NCBI GenBank assembly: GCA_002393955.1
Contig: DGSK01000055.1
Location: 1 to 57,715, forward strand
DNA length: 57,715 nucleotides
Direction: 5' to 3'
Origin: Lachnospiraceae bacterium UBA4364
GTDB lineage: Bacteria; Bacillota; Clostridia; Lachnospirales; Lachnospiraceae
A program made the position numbers and the translations under genes. Shown in pieces: positions 1 through 9,282 of the stretch (its first letter is position 1; each line of letters begins with the position of its first letter). The notes under the pieces are model-generated. The model was given only the letters and a program-made list of their open reading frames with translations, was not told where the DNA came from and ran no database searches.

Positions 1-40
1 GCACTGGATTTCCCCTCGGCTAACAACGCATCGTGATTGT

Positions 41-120
41 TCCGGCGCAATTGCGAGTGTCGTTCTAAGTAGTTCAGTTAGTGGGAAGTTTTAGTAACTA
101 ATTCTAACGGATGCGCCGGA
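41..120 (+). promoter_or_regulatory. Structured leader before the ABC ATPase, with a repeat end in its loop
   Basis: TCCGGCGCA at 41-49 is exactly complementary to TGCGCCGGA at 112-120, so a 9-bp stem could close a loop of about 62 nt. The loop holds a 10-bp palindrome, CGCAATTGCG (46-55, overlapping the stem), and GTGGGAAGTTTT (81-92), the right end of the repeat family described elsewhere. The first 161 bases hold no convincing gene. Whether this is an RNA leader or part of an inserted repeat cannot be told from one copy. Confidence 0.4.
81..92 (+). repeat. Right end of the CTTCCCAC/GTGGGAAG repeat family (copy A)
   Basis: GTGGGAAGTTTT is identical to the right terminus of the 122-bp element at 34675-34796 and is the inverse complement of the left termini at 34675 and 57689. 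The matching left end would lie before the window or is absent. Confidence 0.55.
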
Positions 121-161
121 GTTAACAGAGCTAAAGCGGATTAACGGATTAACTAATTAAA

Positions 162-923
162 ATGAAAGAAATACTGCGTGCGGAGCACGTTACAAAGTCA
201 TACAGCGATAAGACGGTTCTTAAGGATATAGGGCTTACCCTTGGCGAGGGTGAGCTCGTATGCCTTCTCGGTGTAAGCGGCGTAGGGAAATCTACACTAT
301 TTAATGTTCTCTCGGGGCTTACAATGCCGGATGAGGGCAGAGTTCTTTTGAACCGGGATGGTAATGGTGACTGGCGGGATATTACCGGAAAATCAGGATC
401 TCTGAGCTATATGCTTCAAAAGGATCTTTTGCTGCCTCATAAGTATGTAATAGATAATGTAGCTTTGCCTCTTACATTGAAAGGGGTTAAGAAAAAGGAA
501 GCCAGGGAAAGAGCTACGGAGTATTTTGATCGTTTCGGACTGTCCGGTACGGAAAAAAAATATCCGGCGCAGCTTTCCGGCGGAATGAGGCAGCGGGCAG
601 CTCTTCTGCGCACATATCTTACCGGAAATAAAGTAGCACTTTTGGATGAACCCTTCAGCGCACTGGATACTATCACCAGGACTGCGATGCAGGAATGGTT
701 TCTGGAAGTCATGGATGAGATAAAGCTTTCCACGATATTTATTACCCATGATGTGGATGAGGCTATCCTTATCTCGGACAGGATATATATAATGCAGGGG
801 ACTCCGGCAGGGCTGTCGGAGGCGATCCCGATATCCGATCCGAAGCCGCGTGAGCCGTCTTATACAACATCTGAGGAATTTGTTGCATACAAAAAGAAGA
901 TACGTGGTATACTGTTTTCGTGA
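162..923 (+). CDS. ABC transporter ATP-binding protein, NitT/TauT (SsuB)-like
   Basis: This is a 253-residue nucleotide-binding subunit that would power import of a small solute from the inner face of the membrane. Visible motifs are Walker A GVSGVGKST (37-45), a Q-loop glutamine near 86, signature LSGGMRQR (138-145), Walker B ending LLDEP (160-164), D-loop SALD and H-loop His196. The overall form resembles the nitrate/sulfonate/taurine group, but the substrate cannot be read from the ATPase. No permease or binding-protein gene is adjacent downstream, so partners are probably upstream of the window or elsewhere. No clear Shine-Dalgarno lies before the ATG; the start follows a structured leader. 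Confidence 0.85.
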   Translation: MKEILRAEHVTKSYSDKTVLKDIGLTLGEGELVCLLGVSGVGKSTLFNVLSGLTMPDEGRVLLNRDGNGDWRDITGKSGSLSYMLQKDLLLPHKYVIDNVALPLTLKGVKKKEARERATEYFDRFGLSGTEKKYPAQLSGGMRQRAALLRTYLTGNKVALLDEPFSALDTITRTAMQEWFLEVMDEIKLSTIFITHDVDEAILISDRIYIMQGTPAGLSEAIPISDPKPREPSYTTSEEFVAYKKKIRGILFS

Positions 924-1052
924 TCGATTTAATAGCAGGGGCAATGATCAATAGTTTCCATACGTTGTCGAAACGCATCCGGCTGATTGTTGTACGCCGC
1001 TTTTATAATGGTCATATGTAGTGTATTCGAGGGCTATATGGTGGCGTAATGG

Positions 1053-1081
1053 TTGACAAAACAGGAAAACTGTGATATATT
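1053..1081 (+). promoter_or_regulatory. Sigma-A-type promoter for the NlpC/P60 gene
   Basis: TTGACA at 1053-1058 and TATATT at 1076-1081 are separated by exactly 17 bases. The site lies 48 bases before the start codon at 1130, in a gap otherwise without genes. Confidence 0.75.
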
Positions 1082-1129
1082 CGTAACAGTTTTAACAAAA
1101 ATGTAACAATTCACAAGGGTTTAATATAT

Positions 1130-2464
1130 ATGTCAAAACAAAGTAAAAGAATCAAAGCGGTTATAGCCGGAACACTTGCGGTTATATTCGCTTCGTCCGT
1201 TTTTTCGGGGACGAGGGCAATGGCTGAAGTTCCCGTAGCTGAGGTGGATCTGGATCTGCCACGGCAGGTGAGAATGGTAGATGCTGCGTCAGTTATTTCT
1301 GTTAAAGGTGCTGCAGAAGCTTTGGAGGAAAAGCCGGATGCAGTATGCATTCCTGAGCTTTATTCAGTCGGAGCAGCAAAAGCTCTGCTTACGGATGATA
1401 CCGGAGCCAAGGAAGCTGCAAAGACTGCTGTAGGTGCGATAATCGAGGCAGAGATTGCAGTTGAGGACGTCAGGGAAGCCCAGATCGTATCCGAAAATGA
1501 AGCAGAAGCAAGGGATCCTGAGCATTTCAGCAACCTTGTCATTGCTGACGTCGATAATTTCGTGAATGTTCGTGCCGTGCCTTCCACTGATGGTGATGTG
1601 GTCGGTAAGCTTTATGACAATTCTGCAGGACAGTTCATTGAAGAAAGAAACGGCTGGTATAAGATCAAGTCCGGTAATGTGACAGGGTATGTTAAGGCAG
1701 AGTACTGTGTAACCGGAGAGAACGCCATTGAGCTGGCCAAGAAGGTCGGAACCCGTATGGCAACTGTTAATACCACTACATTAAGAGTCCGTATGGAAAA
1801 GTCTATGGATTCCGGTGTGTTGGGTCTTATCCCTATGGGAGAGGATCTTGTGGTACTGGAAGAAACACCTGACTGGGTAAAGGTTTCCATAGAAGAAGGT
1901 GACGGCTATGTATCTACAGAGTATGTGGATCTGAGGACTGATTTTGTACAGGCTGAATCCAAGGCAGAAGAAGAAGCAAGACTTGCCAAGGAAGAAGCTG
2001 AGAGGAAGGCTGCTATTGCTGCGGCTGAGGCAGCAGCTAAGAAGAACAGCAAAAAGAACTCTTCATCAAAATCAAACTCCAGTGCTGCTTATACGGCACC
2101 CAGTATTCCGGGAAGCGGTCTTGGTGTGGATGTTGCAAATTATGCATGCCAGTTTGTCGGTAATCCCTATGTATATGGTGGAACCAGCCTGACGAACGGT
2201 GCTGACTGTTCCGGTTTCGTAATGAGCGTTTACAGACAGTTTGGTGTATCACTGCCTCACTCGTCTACTGCAGACAGGAGTGTGGGATATGAAGTTCCCG
2301 GTGGTATTGCAAATGCACAGCCCGGTGATATCCTCTGCTACTCCGGTCATGTGGCTTTGTATATCGGTGGAGGAAAGATTGTCCATGCAAGTACTTCACG
2401 TACCGGTATTGTTATAGGCAATGCAAATTACAGAGGAGTCCTTGCTGTAAGAAGAATATTCTAA
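1130..2464 (+). CDS. Secreted NlpC/P60 peptidoglycan hydrolase with two SH3b domains
   Basis: The 444-residue protein is predicted to be exported and to cut cell-wall peptides, most likely as a gamma-D-glutamyl endopeptidase. Residues 1-32 form a signal peptide (basic start, hydrophobic core, AMA-E end). Two SH3b-like wall-binding domains occupy about 140-195 and 210-270. A Lys/Ala/Glu-rich coiled linker and a Ser/Asn/Lys-rich stretch follow at 275-325. The catalytic NlpC/P60 domain runs from about 332 to the end, with the Cys360 nucleophile in ADCSGF, His407 in SGHVALY and a third polar residue at His419. Residues 33-130 are Ala/Glu-rich and match nothing I recognise. It is monocistronic: a strong promoter precedes it and a strong terminator follows. 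Confidence 0.92.
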   Translation: MSKQSKRIKAVIAGTLAVIFASSVFSGTRAMAEVPVAEVDLDLPRQVRMVDAASVISVKGAAEALEEKPDAVCIPELYSVGAAKALLTDDTGAKEAAKTAVGAIIEAEIAVEDVREAQIVSENEAEARDPEHFSNLVIADVDNFVNVRAVPSTDGDVVGKLYDNSAGQFIEERNGWYKIKSGNVTGYVKAEYCVTGENAIELAKKVGTRMATVNTTTLRVRMEKSMDSGVLGLIPMGEDLVVLEETPDWVKVSIEEGDGYVSTEYVDLRTDFVQAESKAEEEARLAKEEAERKAAIAAAEAAAKKNSKKNSSSKSNSSAAYTAPSIPGSGLGVDVANYACQFVGNPYVYGGTSLTNGADCSGFVMSVYRQFGVSLPHSSTADRSVGYEVPGGIANAQPGDILCYSGHVALYIGGGKIVHASTSRTGIVIGNANYRGVLAVRRIF

Positions 2465-2501
2465 GAACGCATTCGATAGTATTAAAGTATGGCTGAAAAT
2501 G

Positions 2502-2526
2502 AAAGGGGCTTAAAAAAGCCCCTTTT
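2502..2526 (+). terminator. Rho-independent terminator after the NlpC/P60 gene
   Basis: AAAGGGGCTT and AAGCCCCTTT form a near-perfect stem around a short A-rich loop, followed by a T run. It separates the hydrolase from the mreB-flagellar operon. Confidence 0.88.
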
Positions 2527-2555
2527 GTGATATTGTGGCTGGTGAATCAATATAT

Positions 2556-2584
2556 TTGCATTTGAAAATGAGTTGTTATATAAT
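2556..2584 (+). promoter_or_regulatory. Promoter for mreB and the basal-body genes
   Basis: TTGCAT at 2556-2561 and a perfect TATAAT at 2579-2584 are spaced by 17 bases. The predicted transcript has a leader of about 80 bases before the ATG at 2673. Confidence 0.7.
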
Positions 2585-2672
2585 ATTTTTGTTTTTTGCG
2601 TGGTAAAGTCGGCAGTATTGCAGTATGGTTGCCGTGATATAAGTTTCTGGTCTTTGAAAGGGGAATGGAAAT

Positions 2673-3674
2673 ATGAATTATTCGGATGTGGGAATTGATC
2701 TGGGAACAGCCAGCATCCTGGTATATATAAAAGGAAAGGGAGTTGTGCTGAAGGAGCCAAGCGTGGTTGCTTTCGACAGGGATACAAACAAGATAAAGGC
2801 CATAGGTGAAGATGCCAGGCTTATGATAGGAAGGACTCCGGGAAATATCGTAGCTGTCCGTCCTCTCAGACAGGGTGTTATATCAAACTATACCGTCACC
2901 GAACAGATGATGAAATATTTCATCGTTAAGGCAATGGGAAAGAAAACTTTCAGGAAGCCTAGAATAGCGGTCTGTGTTCCCAGCGGTGTTACGGAAGTAG
3001 AGAAAAAGGCCGTTGAAGATGCAACCTATCAGGCTGGGGCGAGAGAAGTGGCTATCATAGAGGAGCCTATTGCTGCGGCTATCGGTGCAGGCATAGATAT
3101 CTCAAAGCCTCAGGGAAATATGATAGTGGATATCGGAGGCGGCACAACTGATGTTGCGGTTATCTCTCTTGGCGGAACTGTTGAGAGTGCATCCATCAAG
3201 ATTGCCGGTGATGATTTTGATGAAGCGATAGTAAGATATATGCGTAACAAATATAATCTGCTTGTAGGTGACCGTACTGCAGAAGATATAAAGATCAATA
3301 TCGGTACTGCATTTAAGCGGGCAGAGGTGGATTATATGGATGTTAGGGGACGAAATCTTGTAACAGGTCTTCCCGAGACTATCCGCGTATCTTCCGACGA
3401 AACACAGGAAGCGCTTAAGCAGACTACCAGTCAGATACTTGATACTATATGCTCCGTACTTGAAAAGACACCGCCTGAACTGGCAGGTGATATAGTTGAC
3501 AGGGGGATAGTGCTCACAGGCGGCGGCGCAATGCTCAGGGGACTTGAGGAACTTATCGAGGAGCGTACGCATATCAATACCATGACTGCTGATGAACCTA
3601 TGACATGTGTGGCTATCGGTACAGGAAGATATATAGAATTTTTGTCTGGCTATAATGAAGACGCCCCTAACTGA
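2673..3674 (+). CDS. mreB: Rod shape-determining protein, MreB/Mbl type
   Basis: A 333-residue bacterial actin that would polymerise under the membrane and steer wall synthesis. Actin-fold ATP-binding motifs are clear: phosphate-1 GIDLGTAS (7-14), phosphate-2 DIGGGTTDVAV (153-163) and adenosine motif LTGGGAMLRG (281-290). Length matches the family. The ribosome site AAAGGGG lies just before the ATG. In Bacillus subtilis the paralogue mbl sits directly before the flgF/flgG homologues flhO and flhP. The same order here suggests this is the Mbl-type copy rather than the mreBCD copy; no mreC or mreD follows. Confidence 0.93.
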   Translation: MNYSDVGIDLGTASILVYIKGKGVVLKEPSVVAFDRDTNKIKAIGEDARLMIGRTPGNIVAVRPLRQGVISNYTVTEQMMKYFIVKAMGKKTFRKPRIAVCVPSGVTEVEKKAVEDATYQAGAREVAIIEEPIAAAIGAGIDISKPQGNMIVDIGGGTTDVAVISLGGTVESASIKIAGDDFDEAIVRYMRNKYNLLVGDRTAEDIKINIGTAFKRAEVDYMDVRGRNLVTGLPETIRVSSDETQEALKQTTSQILDTICSVLEKTPPELAGDIVDRGIVLTGGGAMLRGLEELIEERTHINTMTADEPMTCVAIGTGRYIEFLSGYNEDAPN

Positions 3675-3689
3675 CGATATATGTATTGA

Positions 3690-3711
3690 CGGATAGGCGA
3701 AAGCATATCCG
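3690..3711 (+). other. Small hairpin between mreB and flgF
   Basis: CGGATA and TATCCG pair across a 10-base loop in the 111-base spacer. No T run follows, so it is more likely an mRNA processing or stability hairpin than a terminator. Its effect is unknown. Confidence 0.35.
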
Positions 3712-3785
3712 CGTGGAATGTATCGGTGCAGGGAATGGCACTGTTAGCCGGCAGGGAAGCCTAAACACGAAAAGGGGATTGTGCT

Positions 3786-4580
3786 GTGTTAAAAGGACTT
3801 TATACTGCCTATACTGGTATGATACAGGAACAGCAGCGTATGGATACGCTGACTAATAATCTTGCTAATTCGGACACGGTGGGATTCAAGAAAGAGGGTC
3901 TCACCAGTCAGTCTTTCGATTCCGTCTTTGTGGATAAGATAAAGGACGGTTCTGAAGCTTATCATTATGGCAGGCGCATCGGCACTGCCAATCCGGGAGT
4001 AAAAATCGGCGAAAGCTATGTAGACTGGTCTGAAGGTGCCTTTGAGGTAACCGACAACGAGGTTGATTTTGCCATAGGCGGCAAAGGTTTTTTTACAATA
4101 GAATTTACAAACAAAGCCGGCGAGACCAGAACTATGTATACCAGGGACGGAAATTTCCAGGTGACAACAGATGGATACCTGGTGACTACAGACGGTGATT
4201 ATGTCCTGGGAAAGGGAGCAAATGGCCAGGGGGAAAGGATAAAGCTGGATCCTACCCAGAATTTCAGGGTTGACACACAAGGGTATATTTTCCAGAATGA
4301 TCAGCTTGTGGGACAGATGCAGGTAACCGATTTTGCTGATTATAATTATCTGGAACATTACGGTGAGAATTATTATTATCCCATAGACGGGGCTGAACTT
4401 CAGGATGCAACAGGTGCTAAGATTTTTCAAGGGTACCTTGAATCCTCGAATGTAGGCATAGTGTCAGAGATGGTGGAGATGATAAGTGTTTCCAGGCAGT
4501 ATGAGGCAAACCAGAAGATCATCCAGACCTATGACAGGTCGTTGGAAGTTGCGGTAACTCAGCTTGGAAGACTGAGCTGA
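3786..4580 (+). CDS. flgF: Flagellar basal-body rod protein, FlgF (FlhO)-like
   Basis: A 264-residue axial flagellar protein, exported through the flagellar type III apparatus to build the proximal rod. The N-terminal rod motif is present (TLTNNLANSDTVGFKKE, 21-37). So is the C-terminal helix used for coiled-coil packing (QYEANQKIIQTYDRSLEV, from about 238). The start is GTG, preceded by AAAAGGGG. It is followed by the paralogue flgG, as in the B. subtilis mbl-flhO-flhP cluster. FlgF and FlgG are hard to tell apart in clostridia; order and the shorter sequence favour FlgF here. Confidence 0.87.
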   Translation: MLKGLYTAYTGMIQEQQRMDTLTNNLANSDTVGFKKEGLTSQSFDSVFVDKIKDGSEAYHYGRRIGTANPGVKIGESYVDWSEGAFEVTDNEVDFAIGGKGFFTIEFTNKAGETRTMYTRDGNFQVTTDGYLVTTDGDYVLGKGANGQGERIKLDPTQNFRVDTQGYIFQNDQLVGQMQVTDFADYNYLEHYGENYYYPIDGAELQDATGAKIFQGYLESSNVGIVSEMVEMISVSRQYEANQKIIQTYDRSLEVAVTQLGRLS

Positions 4581-4728
4581 TAATCTGCATTTCGGTTTTA
4601 TATTATTGTAACGGAGGACAGCCGGTTTATCCTGATAGTATTCGTTTAAATGGTGCGGGTATACCGGTCAGAAGCAGGAATATAGATAGTCAGAAGACAG
4701 CGGAGCTTATGCGCGGAAAGGCGGGAAT

Positions 4729-5544
4729 ATGGTCAGATCATTATGGTCGGCAGCAACAGGAATGCTTGCACAGCAGACAGCGGTGGACACGATATCAAAT
4801 AATATAGCAAATGTAAACACAACAGGCTATAAGACAAGCCAGAACGAGTTCAAGTCCCTGCTTTACCAGGAACTGCAGACTAAGACCACTACGGCTAACG
4901 GAGATACTAAGCCGATTGATTCGCAGGTAGGTCTGGGTGTCAGGAGTTCATCCATTACCACGATATTCAGGCAGGGCGCTTTCCTTGAGTCATCCAATAA
5001 CTTTGCTTTTGCAATACAGGGCGATGGATTGTTTGCGGTAAGAACTCCGGATGGCGGAACAGCTTATACCAGAAATGGCAATTTCAATGTGTCTATCGGA
5101 AATGACGGACTTACGCTTACGGATGCAGACGGCAATCCTGTACTTGACACAACCGGAAAACCGATAGTATTTGAAAAAAATATGACATCCAGCAACATAA
5201 CGGTTACATCTGACGGAGAATTCTGCTATCCGGATGATAAGGGTAATGCTAAATCACTGGGAATAAGGATAGGCGTATGGCAGTTCAACAATCCTTCGGG
5301 ACTTGAAAAGAAGGACAGCTCCCTTTATCTGGAGACTGCGGCCAGTGGTGTTGCATTAAATGAGAGTACATCCAATAACCTTAAGAAAAGCACAATAGCT
5401 CAGGGATATCTGGAGAATTCTAATGTGCAGCTGGCAGACGAGATGGTGAATCTGATAATTGCGCAGAGAGCCTATGAAGCAAATTCCAGGGCAATCACTA
5501 CTACAGATACGATGATGCAGCAGGCTAACCAGCTGAGGTCATGA
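4729..5544 (+). CDS. flgG: Flagellar distal rod protein FlgG (FlhP)-like
   Basis: A 271-residue rod protein of the same family as the preceding gene. The N-terminal motif is TISNNIANVNTTGYK (21-35), and the C-terminal signature AYEANSRAITTTDTMMQQ is near-canonical for FlgG. The 148-base gap before it shows no clear promoter or terminator, so it is probably read with mreB and flgF. It would form the distal rod between FlgF and the hook. Confidence 0.9.
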   Translation: MVRSLWSAATGMLAQQTAVDTISNNIANVNTTGYKTSQNEFKSLLYQELQTKTTTANGDTKPIDSQVGLGVRSSSITTIFRQGAFLESSNNFAFAIQGDGLFAVRTPDGGTAYTRNGNFNVSIGNDGLTLTDADGNPVLDTTGKPIVFEKNMTSSNITVTSDGEFCYPDDKGNAKSLGIRIGVWQFNNPSGLEKKDSSLYLETAASGVALNESTSNNLKKSTIAQGYLENSNVQLADEMVNLIIAQRAYEANSRAITTTDTMMQQANQLRS

Positions 5545-5608
5545 TGTCTTCCATGGTGACAACCAGAGCTTTTGGTCTTTGGTGACTGCTGAATAAAAGG
5601 TGGATCAA

Positions 5609-6061
5609 ATGGATATAGGAAACATATCAAATCTTACAGATTATACATCATCATTGGCAGCGGCATCCTCTGCTCAAAAGAAGGCTGAATCTGCAAATTC
5701 GGCTCAGACTGACGAGGAGATGCTTTCTGCGTGCAAGGAATTTGAATCATATCTTTGGGAGCAGGTGCTTAAGAGTATGAAGTCGGCTTCAGAGGTTTTT
5801 AATACCGAAGAAGATGACCAGAAAGTCAGCTATTTTAAGGAAACTGCGATGGCTGATATTGCAAAGCAGATCACTGATCAGAATCTGGGCTCAAATTCTC
5901 TTGCCATGCAGATGTATGAGCAGATGAAGAGGAATCAGGGGATAACTGCAGATGAGCTTGAGGCGCGGCTGTCAGGAGCGGACAATGCTGAAGATGCGGC
6001 TCCGACGGGGGATGTTCTGGCTTCAGCAGCATCAGCTGTGATAAAAGATGAAACGGAATAA
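5609..6061 (+). CDS. flgJ: Rod-binding protein, FlgJ N-terminal-domain type
   Basis: About 150 residues, matching only the rod-binding half of FlgJ. The core helices are roughly residues 38-115 (ACKEFESYLWEQVLKSM, then SNSLAMQMYEQM). The peptidoglycan-hydrolase half found in enteric FlgJ is missing, as is usual in clostridia. It may act as a scaffold or cap during rod assembly, with wall cutting by another enzyme. The ATG at 5609 is preferred because AAAGGTG lies at a proper distance, whereas the GTG at 5600 overlaps that ribosome site. Confidence 0.78.
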   Translation: MDIGNISNLTDYTSSLAAASSAQKKAESANSAQTDEEMLSACKEFESYLWEQVLKSMKSASEVFNTEEDDQKVSYFKETAMADIAKQITDQNLGSNSLAMQMYEQMKRNQGITADELEARLSGADNAEDAAPTGDVLASAASAVIKDETE

Positions 6062-6238
6062 GTTCTCTTCAGGAGTTCTTTTTGTTCTTGGGTAAAAGTC
6101 ACATTCATATCTTTTAATTTCTGCAGTGCAGGAGTTTACAGATCATTCGTATCCGGGTGATCCGTTTTTCAATATGAAAGGCAATAACTGGGAATATTGA
6201 ACAGTGCGTCTGTTTGATGTTCTGTGGGGAGTATAACA

Positions 6239-8473
6239 ATGGAAACAGTATCGGGATACATAGATCATATTACATTTCAGAATAAAGAAAATGGCTACAC
6301 GGTCATGTCTGTTATGACGGAAAAGGGCAGTATAGTCTGTGTTGGTCCCGCAGGCGGTTTTGATGAAGGTGAGACTGTGGAGGTTGAGGGTGAGTACACG
6401 GAACACCCTACATACGGTAAGCAGTTAAAAATATTTTCAGTAAGACCTGTTGCGCCAACAGACAGAGTGTCCGTACTGAGGTATCTTGGATCAGGTGCGA
6501 TAAAAGGCGTTGGTCCGAAGCTTGCGGAGCGTATAGTGGGACGCTTCGGCGAGGATACCATGAGGATAATGGAGGAGGAGCCGGAACGCCTTGCGGAAAT
6601 AAAAGGTATAAGCGGAAGAATGGCCAGGGCTATAACTGACCAGATGCTTGAAAAAAAGGAACAGCGCAGTCTTCTGATATTTGTACAGCAGTATGGTCTC
6701 AGCAGAAATCTTACTCTCAAACTTATAGAGCGTTATGGGGATGAAGTATATTCCGTGCTGAAGAGCAATCCATACCGCATGGTAGAAGAGATTCCCTCCG
6801 TGGGATTCAGGACGGCTGATGAAATCGCAGCTAAATCAGGAATTGTTGCGGACAGTGAGTACCGTGTGCGCTCCTGCCTGATATATGTCCTGAAGCTGTT
6901 TGCAGCCGAAGGACATTGTTTTGTTCCGCATGATGAAGTGGTATCTGAAACAGTTAAATTATTGGGACTGGAGGAAGAAAGCGGTCACGCTATAACAGAA
7001 GAATGTATACGGGGGCTTTCGGCTGACAGACAGATCGTGCTTCGAAATGATTTAGGCGGCAGGATAAATATTTATCTTGAATATTATGACCGTGTAGAGA
7101 AGGAATGTGCCAGATTGCTCTTGGAATTAAAAAATGGATTCAAACCGGCGGAAGGGCATGCATCTGAAAAACTTCCTGCTGAAGGAGACGGAATAGAGCT
7201 TGACGGATTACAGAAAAAGGCGGTGGACGAATGTCTTAAAAATGGCGTCTTTATTCTGTCGGGCGGTCCTGGAACGGGAAAGACCACCACGATAAATACC
7301 ATAATAGCTGAGCTTGAGGATGCGGGTGAGAATTTTGTGCTGGCGGCACCTACAGGAAGGGCGGCAAAGCGGATGACGGAAGCGACGTCCTTTGAAGCAC
7401 AGACGATACACCGCCTGCTGGAAATAAACGGGGAGGTTTCGGAGGGGGGAAGTCCTAATATTTTTTCCAGAAACCGGGAGAATCCTCTTGAAACAGATAC
7501 TGTTATAGTAGATGAGGCCAGTATGCTGGATATAAGTCTTTTAAAGTCTCTTTTGGAAGCTATGGTACCGGGGATGCGTCTAATTCTTGTGGGGGATGTG
7601 GATCAGTTGCCGAGCGTAGGTCCCGGGCAGGTGCTCAGGGATATCATGGAAAGCGGATCTTTTTCCTGCGTAAAGCTGGACCGGGTGTTCAGACAAGCCG
7701 GGGAAAGCCACATAGTGTCCTATGCGCACATGATAAACGAAGGAAAACATATTGATCTTTCTGTTAAGTATCCGGATTTCTTTCTCCTTGAAAAAGAAAG
7801 CATAAAGCTTGTTCACGGCTATCTGGCGGCCCTGTGTAAGGATGTCATACCGAGGAAACTGGGACTAGACGGGAATGATGTGCAGGTACTGACCCCTATG
7901 CGCAAGGGCCCGCTGGGAGTGGAAGGGCTTAACCGTATGCTTCAGGAACAGCTGAATCCGCCCAAACCATCTCTGGAAGAAATAGTATATGGTGATACGG
8001 TCTTCCGGGAAGGTGACAAGATCATGCAGATCAGGAATGACTATAACATTGAATGGGAGATCAGGGGTGACTATGATGTGAGTATTAAGGAAGGCAAAGG
8101 TATTTTTAACGGTGACGTAGGCGTAATAAAGAATATCAATAAAGAATACCGGCTGGTGGAAGTGCTTTTTGATGACGGGAGGCTTGTATATTATTCTGCA
8201 GATAAGCTGGAGGAACTGGAACTGTCATATGCCGCCACAATACATAAGTCACAGGGGAGCGAATACCCGGTTGTGATACTTCCGATACTGGACGGACCAA
8301 GGATGCTTTTTAACAGAAATCTTCTGTATACTGCCGTTACAAGGGCGAAGCAGTGTGTGATAATCGTTGGAAGCGGACAGAAAGTGCTGGAAATGATAGA
8401 CACCGATTCGGAACTTCACAGATATACGTCGCTTAGACAGAGGCTGATTGAACTGGAGGAGGTATTGGAATGA
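6239..8473 (+). CDS. recD2: RecD2-type ATP-dependent DNA helicase (SF1B, RecD-like)
   Basis: A 744-residue 5'-3' helicase of the RecD2 group, which works without RecBC in replication-fork repair. In order: an N-terminal OB-like region with two helix-hairpin-helix stretches (GSGAIKGVGPKLAE and EIKGISGRMARA), a linker, Walker A GGPGTGKTTT (about 342-351), Walker B VIVDEASM, helicase motifs through VGDVDQLPSVGPG, and a UvrD-like C-terminus (AATIHKSQGSEYPVV and YTAVTRAK). The ATG at 6239 follows GGGGAG; an in-frame GTG at 6224 overlaps that site and is less likely. It overlaps comF by 4 bases, so the two are co-translated. Confidence 0.93.
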   Translation: METVSGYIDHITFQNKENGYTVMSVMTEKGSIVCVGPAGGFDEGETVEVEGEYTEHPTYGKQLKIFSVRPVAPTDRVSVLRYLGSGAIKGVGPKLAERIVGRFGEDTMRIMEEEPERLAEIKGISGRMARAITDQMLEKKEQRSLLIFVQQYGLSRNLTLKLIERYGDEVYSVLKSNPYRMVEEIPSVGFRTADEIAAKSGIVADSEYRVRSCLIYVLKLFAAEGHCFVPHDEVVSETVKLLGLEEESGHAITEECIRGLSADRQIVLRNDLGGRINIYLEYYDRVEKECARLLLELKNGFKPAEGHASEKLPAEGDGIELDGLQKKAVDECLKNGVFILSGGPGTGKTTTINTIIAELEDAGENFVLAAPTGRAAKRMTEATSFEAQTIHRLLEINGEVSEGGSPNIFSRNRENPLETDTVIVDEASMLDISLLKSLLEAMVPGMRLILVGDVDQLPSVGPGQVLRDIMESGSFSCVKLDRVFRQAGESHIVSYAHMINEGKHIDLSVKYPDFFLLEKESIKLVHGYLAALCKDVIPRKLGLDGNDVQVLTPMRKGPLGVEGLNRMLQEQLNPPKPSLEEIVYGDTVFREGDKIMQIRNDYNIEWEIRGDYDVSIKEGKGIFNGDVGVIKNINKEYRLVEVLFDDGRLVYYSADKLEELELSYAATIHKSQGSEYPVVILPILDGPRMLFNRNLLYTAVTRAKQCVIIVGSGQKVLEMIDTDSELHRYTSLRQRLIELEEVLE

Positions 8474-9252
8474 AAATGATGCCCGCTGTCTTTTCCGGCG
8501 GGGGATATGTACCTGTCATAAAAAAGGAATACTTTGAATGGTTATTCAGTGAACTGACGGATCTGGTATATCCGAGGCGCTGTCCGTTTTGTGACAGGGT
8601 CCTGAGCAGTGATGAACACAAGAAACTGATCTGCTCTGAATGTGAAGAAAAGCCGAAATATATTCACTCTCCCTACTGTTTCAAGTGTGGAAAGCAGTTG
8701 AGTGATCCGGATGAGGAATACTGTGAAGACTGCAGAAAAAGAAGCCATAGTTTTGTCAGAGGAGTGGCACTGTATGATTATTCTTCCATAAGGATGTCAA
8801 TGTATCGCTTTAAATATTCGGGAAGAGCTGAGTATGCGGAGTATTTCGGACGGGAGCTTGTATATTCATTCGGGGATCTTTTCAGAAAATGGGAGATAGA
8901 TGCAATTGTACCTGTTCCTATGTATTCGGGGAAGGAACGGGTGCGGGGATATAACCAGGCAGAAAAGCTGGCTGAATCTATCGCTCGTGAAAGCGGGATT
9001 CCAGTGTTTACGGGATTGGTAAAAAGGGTGAAAAATACGAAACCTATGAAACTGCTCGGAGCCGGTGAACGGGCTGCCAATTTGAAAAATGCTTTCATTA
9101 TAGTCTCAAATGATGTAAAATTTAACAAAGTACTTTTAGTGGATGACATATATACCACAGGAGCTACGATAGATGCAGTGGCTGATGCGCTGATGGATGC
9201 GGGAGTAAGTTATGTTTACTTCGTTACGTTGTCCATAGGGGCAGGCTGCTAG
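8470..9252 (+). CDS. comF: ComF family phosphoribosyltransferase-like protein
   Basis: 260 residues. The N-terminal half carries four CxxC pairs (Cys38/41, 55/58, 70/73 and 85/88) for zinc. The C-terminal half is a phosphoribosyltransferase fold with the PRPP motif VLLVDDIYTTGAT (221-233). ComF is a cytoplasmic protein needed for DNA uptake in Bacillus and Haemophilus. It starts inside the end of recD2 (ATG overlapping TGA) behind GGAGGAGG. Together with comEA and comEC further along, it suggests this organism keeps a natural-competence apparatus. Confidence 0.9.
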   Translation: MKMMPAVFSGGGYVPVIKKEYFEWLFSELTDLVYPRRCPFCDRVLSSDEHKKLICSECEEKPKYIHSPYCFKCGKQLSDPDEEYCEDCRKRSHSFVRGVALYDYSSIRMSMYRFKYSGRAEYAEYFGRELVYSFGDLFRKWEIDAIVPVPMYSGKERVRGYNQAEKLAESIARESGIPVFTGLVKRVKNTKPMKLLGAGERAANLKNAFIIVSNDVKFNKVLLVDDIYTTGATIDAVADALMDAGVSYVYFVTLSIGAGC

Positions 9253-9282
9253 CTGTTTATGTGAAATGGAGGTTCAGGGGTT

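Noticed and set aside
393..944. Minus-strand open frames of 180 or more residues opposite the ABC ATPase and many other genes
   Set aside because: They lie wholly within genes with clear motifs, lack ribosome sites and show low-complexity or Cys/His/Ser-rich composition typical of antisense readings.
5600..5608. GTG start for the FlgJ-like gene
   Set aside because: It overlaps the AAAGGTG ribosome site that fits the ATG at 5609.
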